Below the pieces are notes generated by a model, which saw nothing but the letters and a program-made list of their open reading frames with translations, was not told the origin of the DNA and did no database searches. Below are positions 20,468-27,849 of a stretch of 64,000 nt of DNA, in pieces. The position numbers and the translations under genes were made by a program. The stretch covers positions 59,189 to 123,188 of the forward strand of contig NZ_PVNL01000119.1 of assembly GCF_002994635.1 (NCBI RefSeq), read 5' to 3'. Positions within the stretch are counted from its first letter, which is position 1, and every line of letters starts with the position of its first letter. This stretch comes from Enhygromyxa salina. Its GTDB lineage: Bacteria > Myxococcota_A > Polyangia > Nannocystales > Nannocystaceae.

Positions 20468-20684
20468 GCGCTCGCTCCGGGGTGGTGAAGTACCATATGG
20501 CGAGACCGCAGCTGCGACGAGCGGACGCACGCGGAGTCGGCGCGGGCCGGCGAGGCTGAGGGGTTGGGCACTGTTCGCGGGCAGATTCGCGTGTCGTGGC
20601 CCGCAAACATAGCATTGTTGCGGACTCGAGCGCGAGCGGCTGAGCGCCCGAGCGCAGGTTGACCCGACTGAAGACAGTCTACTC

Positions 20685-22529
20685 TCAATTAGTGGATCGT
20701 CGGCGCAGGAGCCCGAGCAGACCCAGCAGCGCCAGCATGGGACCAGGTGAATTGGGCGAGCGCGGACCCGAGTGACAGTTGCACCCGTCGCCGTCGCCAA
20801 GCCCGGCGTCGCCACCCGTCTCACCAAAGGGGTTGGTGTCGGCGCCATCCGTGCCGCCGTCGCCCCCACCGTCGTCCGAGCCGGTGCCTGCGTCCGCGCC
20901 AGAATCTGCGGTGTCGCCGTCGCCATCACCGGGATCGCCGTCGCCGTCCCCGCTGCCGTCACCAGTAAAGTCGATGTCCGCGAACGCGACGCTCTGCTCG
21001 GTCAGCGGATCTTCACCAATGCAGCTGACGTAATCATAGGACCAGGTTGCGACCAAGAACCAGCCGTCTGGCGTGATTGGTTGACCGACGGCCTCGACCA
21101 CGAGGGTGACCTCGCGGCCGCTGCCGGCGGCAATGCTGCCGAGCGCGACGCCGCTGACGAGATCCGCGGTGGTGACCGGCTGCTGATTGACGTCACCCGG
21201 GGTGTCGTCAATTTCGAACGACACGAGCTCGAGGCCCTGGCCGAGCGGGGCCGTGAAGCTGAGGTCAGCCGCCGACACGTCACCCTCGTTGAGCAGCTCG
21301 AAGCTGAGGGTGGCCTGATCGCCGATTCCGATCTCTTGCGGGGAGACCTGCGCCGCGTTGCCGTCCTCGAAGTCGGGCGAGCTCACGTCGATCTCGAACG
21401 CCGCGAGCACGGGCATGAACGAGTCGCCGGTCGTGACCGCTCGCAGCACCGCCGAGGTCTGCCCGGCGCTGAGCTGGTTGGCGGCGGACGAGAGCGACAG
21501 CTTGGTGATGTCCCAGCCCTGCCGGCCGCCGATCACGTTGACGCCCGTGAACGCGTCGTGGTTGGCGTCGCCGGCCGACCCCAGGGTGTCGAGCTGGCCG
21601 TCGACGCCGTTGATCTGCGAGGCGAAGAAGTTATCGACCGGGTTGTTGGGGCCCGACAGCGGCGCGAACGGGCCATTGGCGGTCGGCGCGATCTGGAAGG
21701 TGTCACCGGTGCGGTTGGCGTCGCCTTCGATCGCGCTGATGACCACGCCGCCCTCGACGGTGCCCTGGGGCGGCGTGCAGAAGCCCGAGACCGGGTAGTC
21801 CTCGGTCGCGTCTTCATCGACGAATTGCCCGCCAACGAACACGGTCAGGTTGCGGGTCGGGGCGTCGGACGAGCGATACACCACGACCAGGGTCCAGCCG
21901 GCCGCGTTGAGCTGCTCGATCGAGAAGTCCTGGGTGGCCGGGACGCCGGTGACCGTGTACGTCGCCGACTCCTGCTCGACGACGAACGCGGTCACGTCGG
22001 CCGATCGCATGTAGTAGTTGACCGCGAAGCCCTGGGCCGCGAACCCGGCCAGGGTGACCGCGGTGTCGGGCGAGGGCACGGCGTCGAAGGTCATGCCGTT
22101 GGCGGCGAGTGTGACCGGTACGTCGAGGTCCGCGCTCACGTCCTCGGTCCCGTACAAGTAGCTGCCGCCCCAGACCAGCTCGGCGTAGAGGACCTCGACA
22201 CCCGTCGAGTTCTGGGGCAGATCGAGCACGGCCGACGACCCATTGAGCGTCCAGTCCGACGTGGTGCCCGGGCCCCAGGGGTTGCCGAGGTTGGCCGGGG
22301 CGCTGTCAAACTGCTGCGCGTCGGGGCTCAGAAAGGTGCCGATCGAGTCGCCGACGCCCGGTCCGTTGGCGGCCGGTTGCTTGGACAGCCCCAAGGTGTT
22401 CCCGGTGCTGATGACCCCACCCTTGGCCGTGATCGAGAACCGCAGCTCGCTGGCGTGCGCGGTGGAGGCGAGTGCGAGCAGCGTGATTCCAAATGCGGGT
22501 ACGGCGAGATAGCGAGGCTGCATGGGCAT
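20685..22529 (-). CDS. secreted surface protein with C-terminal MYXO-CTERM-like anchor
   Basis: A 614-aa protein with a Sec signal (GITLLALASTAHAS). It has long beta-rich repeat domains, including a DUF11-like segment with IGIGDQATLSFELLNEGDVSAADLSFTA split over about residues 445-475. The end is an Asp/Gly spacer with GDGDGDP units, then GDGCNCHSG, a hydrophobic stretch MLALLGLLGLL and RRRSTN. This Cys/hydrophobic/Arg order resembles the MYXO-CTERM sorting tail, so the protein is probably displayed on the outer surface. I chose the ATG at 22529; another lies at 22523. Confidence 0.8.
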   Translation of the reverse strand: MPMQPRYLAVPAFGITLLALASTAHASELRFSITAKGGVISTGNTLGLSKQPAANGPGVGDSIGTFLSPDAQQFDSAPANLGNPWGPGTTSDWTLNGSSAVLDLPQNSTGVEVLYAELVWGGSYLYGTEDVSADLDVPVTLAANGMTFDAVPSPDTAVTLAGFAAQGFAVNYYMRSADVTAFVVEQESATYTVTGVPATQDFSIEQLNAAGWTLVVVYRSSDAPTRNLTVFVGGQFVDEDATEDYPVSGFCTPPQGTVEGGVVISAIEGDANRTGDTFQIAPTANGPFAPLSGPNNPVDNFFASQINGVDGQLDTLGSAGDANHDAFTGVNVIGGRQGWDITKLSLSSAANQLSAGQTSAVLRAVTTGDSFMPVLAAFEIDVSSPDFEDGNAAQVSPQEIGIGDQATLSFELLNEGDVSAADLSFTAPLGQGLELVSFEIDDTPGDVNQQPVTTADLVSGVALGSIAAGSGREVTLVVEAVGQPITPDGWFLVATWSYDYVSCIGEDPLTEQSVAFADIDFTGDGSGDGDGDPGDGDGDTADSGADAGTGSDDGGGDGGTDGADTNPFGETGGDAGLGDGDGCNCHSGPRSPNSPGPMLALLGLLGLLRRRSTN

Positions 22530-22615
22530 GAGGATATCAGCCTTCACGTGGTGGGCATGTGGGGGCGACTTTTTGCTTGGCCCCCAGCCCCCGAGGCGTA
22601 GTAGGGTCCCGCCCC

Positions 22616-23548
22616 ATGGACTCGCACCCCGAGCCCCCCGATACCCGCACACCTCCCGCGCCCCCGAAGGCTCCGAAGCGAGAGCGGTCCGAGCTCGCGC
22701 TCGACAAGCTCATTGACTTCGTGCTGATCTTCATCGGTCTGTACGCCGCGATCGCCGTGCAGCGCTGGCAGGACACCGCCAAAGAGAAGGACGCCTACGT
22801 CGCCCTGCTCGGCGACTTCAAGCGCGAGCTGAACGCGAACCTGGAACAGGAGGGCTCGATCGAGAAAGATCTGGGGCTGATCACCGACACCACGCCGGGC
22901 AGCAACCTGGGCCCGATGCAGGCCACGTTCACGCACTTCTTCGAGGAGCTCAGCAAGGACGAGCTGCTGGTGAAGTGCCTCCACGAAGAATTCGCGACGG
23001 GGATGCAGCCAGGCGAGACCCACGTCAAGGAGGAGTGCCACCCCCTGTACGCGCAGTTCGAGAAGGCCCACTCGGAGCCGACCGAGTCCTTCAACTTCAG
23101 CCCCGTGGTGCTCACCCCATTCTACCGCTACGAGGTCTGGGAGCTGTACCTGGCCGATGGGGTCACGACCTTCCGCAACAAAGAGCTCGCCGTCCAGATC
23201 GCCGAGGCCTACAGCAACGCCCGCTTGATCGAGAAGCAGATCGCCGACATCGAGGCGACCTTCAACGACGCGTTCATGAAACAGGTCGGCCGCAGCGCCG
23301 CGACCGACATGGAGCTGGCGGAGATCGTGCACGACGAGGAGCAAGCGCACGGCCTCTCGGAGCAAAACCAGATTCTCTTGATCCACGTCGCGGAGACCAT
23401 CAAAGACGAGCACTACGCCTCGCTCGAGGTCCTGCGCATTCTCGAGCTGAAGGTCGAGCGCATGAAGAAGATCGTGTTGCTGATGCGAGAAGAGATCGAG
23501 GCGGTCCAAAAGGCGATCGATGAAGAAATCGCCAAGGTCGAACGCTGA
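22616..23548 (+). CDS. single-pass membrane protein with coiled coil
   Basis: A 310-aa protein. A Pro-rich N-terminus (residues 1-25) precedes one membrane helix (LIDFVLIFIGLYAAIAVQRW, about 32-51) and KEKDAYVALLGDFKRELNANL. The rest is charged and helical, with a C-terminal coiled coil (LEVLRILELKVERMKKIVLLM). The layout recalls the DUF6090-type small membrane proteins, but I am not sure of the family. The start is the ATG at 22616. It is divergent from the surface protein gene. Confidence 0.7.
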   Translation: MDSHPEPPDTRTPPAPPKAPKRERSELALDKLIDFVLIFIGLYAAIAVQRWQDTAKEKDAYVALLGDFKRELNANLEQEGSIEKDLGLITDTTPGSNLGPMQATFTHFFEELSKDELLVKCLHEEFATGMQPGETHVKEECHPLYAQFEKAHSEPTESFNFSPVVLTPFYRYEVWELYLADGVTTFRNKELAVQIAEAYSNARLIEKQIADIEATFNDAFMKQVGRSAATDMELAEIVHDEEQAHGLSEQNQILLIHVAETIKDEHYASLEVLRILELKVERMKKIVLLMREEIEAVQKAIDEEIAKVER

Positions 23549-23597
23549 CCGCGACCAAGGCGTAGCAACCGCGCAGGGAGCTCGAGGAACTCAGTGA

Positions 23598-24404
23598 TCA
23601 AGGGGCAGCCCAGTGCTGCGCGAGCCTGTCGCTGACAGCGTCGGCGTGGGTGATCGGCAGGGTGTGGGCAGCGTCTTCGAAGCAGTGATAGTGCCGAGCG
23701 CCGATCGCCTGGGCCAACGCCTGATTGTAGCGCGGCTCGGCGATCAGATCCTCGGCGCCCGCGAGCACGATCGAGGGGATCGATCGCAGCTCGGGCAGGC
23801 GCGCGCGCTGATCATGGCGGTCCATCGCTCGGATCTGGCGCACGACGATGCGCCGCCGCTGGGCGAGATCGTGACCAAAGATCTGCGTGTAGCGCTCGAC
23901 GACCGCGTCGAGGTCACCCCGCAGCTCGGACGCGGGCGCGATCAGGCGCAGGTAGGCTGAGCGACGCATCCGCGGGGTGCCGAGCACCGTGCGCGTACCC
24001 AACCAGAAGCCTCGCGGGCTCAGCCGCGCGGCCTCGGACCCATTGGTGAAGGTGCACAGCAAACCCAAGCTCGCGGCGCGATCGGGATGATCGAGCGCGA
24101 GCTGGTGGGCCAAGATCCCGCCCATGCTGTGGCCGATCACGTGGGCTCGATCGATCTGCAGGTGATCGAGCAGCGCGATCGCGTCGTCGACCATTTGGCC
24201 AAACACCAGCGTGCCAGGGGCTTCACCGCTGTCGCCGACCCCGCGATTGTCGACCGTGATGCACGAGTAGCGCTCGCGCAGTCGCTCCACCTGCGGGGCC
24301 CACACCATCCCGCGCGCGCCGACGCCCTGCAGCATCAACACGGGCGGGCCGGATCCTGTCACTTGGTAGGCGATGCTCGTGTCCGGTCGTCGCAAGCTCG
24401 GCAC
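23598..24404 (-). CDS. alpha/beta hydrolase
   Basis: A 268-aa soluble hydrolase. It has the oxyanion block PVLMLQGVGARGMVWAPQ, the nucleophile elbow GHSMGG (VIGHSMGGILAHQLAL), an acid in LAGAEDLIAEP, and the catalytic His in FEDAAHTLPITHADAVS. The lid region is helical. The family covers esterases, lipases, haloperoxidases and C-C hydrolases, and the substrate cannot be told. It lies 39 bases downstream of the 610-aa lipoprotein gene on the same strand, so the two may be co-transcribed. Confidence 0.88.
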   Translation of the reverse strand: MPSLRRPDTSIAYQVTGSGPPVLMLQGVGARGMVWAPQVERLRERYSCITVDNRGVGDSGEAPGTLVFGQMVDDAIALLDHLQIDRAHVIGHSMGGILAHQLALDHPDRAASLGLLCTFTNGSEAARLSPRGFWLGTRTVLGTPRMRRSAYLRLIAPASELRGDLDAVVERYTQIFGHDLAQRRRIVVRQIRAMDRHDQRARLPELRSIPSIVLAGAEDLIAEPRYNQALAQAIGARHYHCFEDAAHTLPITHADAVSDRLAQHWAAP

Positions 24405-24443
24405 GGGCGAGATGATAGCTCGCCCGCACGCGACCGGAGCTGA

Positions 24444-26276
24444 TCAATCCATTCGCGGGGCCACGTTGACGCTGATCTCGCTGAGGTCGCCCGCGGGCGC
24501 GACGATGCGAACCCGGTAGCGCACGCCGTCGTCGTCCTCTGCGTAGACAACCGTCTCACCCGCCGTGACCGCGAGCTTCTCGTGGGTCGAGTCTCCGATC
24601 CCCACGTCGACGCTGGAGAGCTTCTGCGTGAGGTCGGGATCGGCGTAGAACCCGGGCCTGTCCCAGGCGTAGGGCAGGTCGTCGTGGAGGTCTGCGGGCG
24701 TCACCCAAAACAGGTAGGGGTTGCCGTCTTCGGCCCGTCGATAGTAGAAGTCGACCGGCCCGCTGTTCGCTTTGTAGTTGCCGAGCAGGTAACCGGCGAT
24801 GTCTGACGCCTGCGCCTGCAGGAACGGGCGCACGCCGTCGGCTGCCTCGGGGCCGGTGATCCCGACCGGCACCTGCTCGAGCGTGAACGCGACGTTGGCG
24901 TCACCCTCGGCGAAGGTCGGCGGGCCCTCGGGATCGAGGTGGTGGAGGTTGTGCTGTGCGACCTCGTTGATCAGCTCCCAGACAAACTGTGAGGGCGGCT
25001 CGTCGAACCACGATCCTCCGGGGACATCGAACACCGCCCAGCCGCCCGGGTTGCCGTCCATCCCGACCCGGACGACGTCGGTCCAGACCTTGGTGACGAC
25101 GCTCATCAGGGTCTCGTACTTGCCGAGGCCAGCGTAGCCGACCATGTACTCGAGGTCCCAGCGGTCGAGTGTCCACACGAGACCATCACCGACTGGCGTG
25201 CCCGGCTTGTTGCCGACGCACGCCTCACTGACGTCGGTCGAGCACGCCGGAATGAAGCCATGGTGCTCGTAGATCGCGAATCGCAGGTCCAGGGTCGGAT
25301 TGGGGGTGAGCCCGGTCAGCGAGAATTTGGCGGGATCATTGAAGTCGAACTCCGCCTCGTCATCGAAGCTCGGCCCGGTGACATCGGCGATGACGGAGAT
25401 GTAGTCCTTGCCCGCGCCGAGGTCGACGCCGTCGAGGACCCGCAGGTTCGAGCTCGCCGCGACCTTCATCTCGAAATCGGGCCCCAACACCGGACCGTAG
25501 GTGGGGTAGTCGGGGACTAAGATCCCCGGGTGATCGCCGACCGGCCCGAGCCGCGCGCCGAGGGTCGCCATGTCGGTCAGCGCGTCGGCCAGCGTGACCG
25601 AGATCAGGCCCGCTGGCGTGGCCTCGGGGTGGGTGCCGATCAGGTTGTGGCGCAGCGACGAGACGACCGCGTCGGTGTCGAGGAACTCGTCGGTCACCGC
25701 GATCTTCAGGCTCTCGGCCATCATCTCCGAGAACCCACCGGTGAACATGGCGAAGAAGTCCGCGGCGCCCTCCACCCCCTCGAGGCTGGTCCCAGTCACG
25801 ACCGAGTTGGCCGGGGTCATGGTCAGGATCCGGACCATCGAAAACTCGGGCGAGGTCTGCCAGTTGCCGTCGCCAAAGCTCTGACCCAGCTCCGTCAAGG
25901 AGCAATCGTGGTTGGGATCTTCGTTGTCGAGCTGCCAGTCGCTCCCGCACGCAAACTTGACGGTGTCGAGGGTGTTGGTCAGCAGCGGTGTCGAGTCGAT
26001 CTGCAGGAGCACGATGTCGTTGGCGACGTCCCCGAACAGCTCGGCGACCTCGTCGCGACCCATCTGCAGGGTCAGCTCGGGCGGGACCTCGTCGCTGATG
26101 CGCAGGGTGAGCTCGGACTCGGGTCCGAACTCGGCCGGGTGCTCACCGGCGGTGCCGTCCTCCGCTGTCAGCCCGGTCTCGCCGTCGCCTCCGTCGCCGG
26201 GGTCGGTGCCCGGACCACCGCAAGCGGACACGAGCGTGAGCAGGACCGATCCCAGGTATGGCGTGCGTAGTTGCAA
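24444..26276 (-). CDS. large lipoprotein, unknown function
   Basis: A 610-aa predicted lipoprotein with signal VLLTLVSA|C and an acidic Gly/Asp/Thr spacer. The remainder is a globular region that I do not recognise; recognisable pieces are LTLRISDEVPPELTLQMGRDE near the N-terminus and VWELINEVAQHNLHHLDPEGP further on. The C-terminal part (VDVGIGDSTHEKLAVTAGETV) looks like a small beta domain. The start is a TTG preceded by GGAGG at 10 bases, a good ribosome-binding site. It was chosen because no ATG gives a signal peptide. Confidence 0.7.
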   Translation of the reverse strand: MQLRTPYLGSVLLTLVSACGGPGTDPGDGGDGETGLTAEDGTAGEHPAEFGPESELTLRISDEVPPELTLQMGRDEVAELFGDVANDIVLLQIDSTPLLTNTLDTVKFACGSDWQLDNEDPNHDCSLTELGQSFGDGNWQTSPEFSMVRILTMTPANSVVTGTSLEGVEGAADFFAMFTGGFSEMMAESLKIAVTDEFLDTDAVVSSLRHNLIGTHPEATPAGLISVTLADALTDMATLGARLGPVGDHPGILVPDYPTYGPVLGPDFEMKVAASSNLRVLDGVDLGAGKDYISVIADVTGPSFDDEAEFDFNDPAKFSLTGLTPNPTLDLRFAIYEHHGFIPACSTDVSEACVGNKPGTPVGDGLVWTLDRWDLEYMVGYAGLGKYETLMSVVTKVWTDVVRVGMDGNPGGWAVFDVPGGSWFDEPPSQFVWELINEVAQHNLHHLDPEGPPTFAEGDANVAFTLEQVPVGITGPEAADGVRPFLQAQASDIAGYLLGNYKANSGPVDFYYRRAEDGNPYLFWVTPADLHDDLPYAWDRPGFYADPDLTQKLSSVDVGIGDSTHEKLAVTAGETVVYAEDDDGVRYRVRIVAPAGDLSEISVNVAPRMD

Positions 26277-26331
26277 TGCGAGACGACCTCCAGACCACGC
26301 AATGTACCACGCAGTGCCGGCTCATCATCGC

Positions 26332-26811
26332 TCAACCTCGCCACACGTGCGCGGCGATGCCCAGGCCGACGTTGGCCGCGTTGGCGACGATCATGACCAC
26401 GCCGACGCGCCAGAACAGCTGCTTGATCGCGGGCAGCTCGGCTGGGGTCGCAAAGGTTCGGCGTGGCCACAGCACCCACGACACATACGCGAACGCGCCA
26501 GCGCTGACGCTGAACAGGGCGAGCTTGGCCACGAAGATCGCCAGCCAGACCGGCTCGCGCACGATCGCGTGGCCGGGCCAGACGCTCAGCGCCACACCCG
26601 AGGCCAAGATCGCCACGATGCCAGAGAACACCTTCCAGCGGGCCCCGTGCACGACCGTGAAGATGAAGTCCTCGAAGTCGGTGTCACGCTCGAAGTAGCG
26701 CTCCGCGCCGGGGTGCAGCACGAAGATCGAGAACACCATCACGCCGACCCAGACGCCGCCGCCCAGCACGTGGACGGCGAGCAGGGCGGCCTCGGCGACG
26801 CGGTCCCACAT
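26332..26811 (-). CDS. four-helix membrane protein (CopD-like)
   Basis: A 159-aa protein with four hydrophobic helices: AALLAVHVLGGGVWVGVMVF, then WKVFSGIVAILASGVAL, IFVAKLALFSVSAGAFAYV and VGVVMIVANAANVGLGI. The HVxGGxVWVG helix with a conserved His recalls the CopD/DUF2269-type membrane proteins. A precise role (copper, haem or other) cannot be told. I chose the ATG at 26811; a TTG at 26829 is possible. It is divergent from the MscS gene. Confidence 0.65.
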   Translation of the reverse strand: MWDRVAEAALLAVHVLGGGVWVGVMVFSIFVLHPGAERYFERDTDFEDFIFTVVHGARWKVFSGIVAILASGVALSVWPGHAIVREPVWLAIFVAKLALFSVSAGAFAYVSWVLWPRRTFATPAELPAIKQLFWRVGVVMIVANAANVGLGIAAHVWRG

Positions 26812-26921
26812 CGGTCGAGACGATATCAAGATATGACACTCTCGTACGCGGCGCGATTTAGCCCGAGCGGGAACCGGTGGGAAGGCCTGGCGCCGGGCAC
26901 GAGTCGGAGTAGGGTGCCGGC

Positions 26922-27836
26922 ATGGATCTCTCTGCCGTCGAGGCCTGGTTGTTCAATCCCACGGTCGGGAAGATCATCGCGGCGATCGTCGCGGTGATCC
27001 TCGCGCGGGGGCTGGCGATCGTGTTCAGCTCGAGCGTCCTCGGCCGGATCAGCGACACTACCGCGCGGTACCGGGCCCGCAAGCTGGTCGCGCTGGTCAG
27101 CTACCTGATCGCGGCGGTCGTGATCACGATCATCTTCAGCGACAAGCTGGGCGGGCTGACCGTGGCGTTCGGTGTCGCGGGTGCCGGCATCGCGTTCGCG
27201 CTGCAGGAGGTGATCGCGAGCCTGGCCGGCTGGGTCGCCGTCATGTTCGGGGGGTTCTATCGGATCGGGGATCGGGTCCAGCTCGGTGGTATCCGCGGCG
27301 ACGTGATCGACATTGGGGTGATCCGCACGACGATCATGGAGATCGGCGAGTGGGTGAACGGGGACCTCTACACCGGCCGCATCGTGCGCGTGGCCAACAG
27401 CTTCGTGTTCAAGGAGCCGGTGTTCAATTATTCGGGCGACTTTCCGTTTCTGTGGGACGAGATCGTGGTCCCGATCAAGTTTGGCAGTGACTACGCGGAG
27501 GCCCGCAAGATCCTGCAGGTCATCGCCGCCGCGCACCTGGGCGACTACGCGGCGCGAGCGAAGAGCACCTGGGCCGATATGGTCACCAAGTTTGCGATCG
27601 AGGACGCCCAGATCGACCCGATGGTGACGATGGTGGCCAACGACAATTGGGTCGAGTTCACGCTGCGCTACGTGGTCGACCACAAGCGCCGCCGCGGGAC
27701 CAAGGACGTGCTGTGGTCCGAGGCGCTGGCCGCGTTCGACGCCACCAACGGTCGGGTGGGGATGGCGTCGATGACCGTGCACCTGGTCGAGACCCCTGCC
27801 TTCGATGTCCGCATGTTGCCCCCGCGGGCGAGCTGA
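26922..27836 (+). CDS. MscS-family mechanosensitive channel
   Basis: A 304-aa small-conductance channel protein. Two N-terminal helices (IIAAIVAVILARGLAIVFS, VALVSYLIAAVVITIIF) precede the pore helix, rich in Gly and Ala (LTVAFGVAGAGIAFALQEVIA). The beta domain follows (MFGGFYRIGDRVQLGGIRGD and a conserved GRIVRVANSFVFKEPVFNY). It would open under membrane tension and release solutes. The C-terminal alpha/beta domain is present. Its 3' end faces the NTPase gene at 27850, with a 13-base gap. Confidence 0.88.
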   Translation: MDLSAVEAWLFNPTVGKIIAAIVAVILARGLAIVFSSSVLGRISDTTARYRARKLVALVSYLIAAVVITIIFSDKLGGLTVAFGVAGAGIAFALQEVIASLAGWVAVMFGGFYRIGDRVQLGGIRGDVIDIGVIRTTIMEIGEWVNGDLYTGRIVRVANSFVFKEPVFNYSGDFPFLWDEIVVPIKFGSDYAEARKILQVIAAAHLGDYAARAKSTWADMVTKFAIEDAQIDPMVTMVANDNWVEFTLRYVVDHKRRRGTKDVLWSEALAAFDATNGRVGMASMTVHLVETPAFDVRMLPPRAS

Positions 27837-27849
27837 GCGGCGGGCGAGC

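Noticed and set aside
20468..20962. N-terminal extension of the unrecognised 262-aa gene
   Set aside because: It runs into the adjacent gene's Asp/Gly repeat in another frame and gives Thr/Ala/Arg low complexity.
20772..22601. 609-aa open frame on the plus strand opposite the MYXO-CTERM-like gene
   Set aside because: Low-complexity Val/Arg/Asp-rich shadow. The minus strand encodes a signal peptide and a sorting tail.
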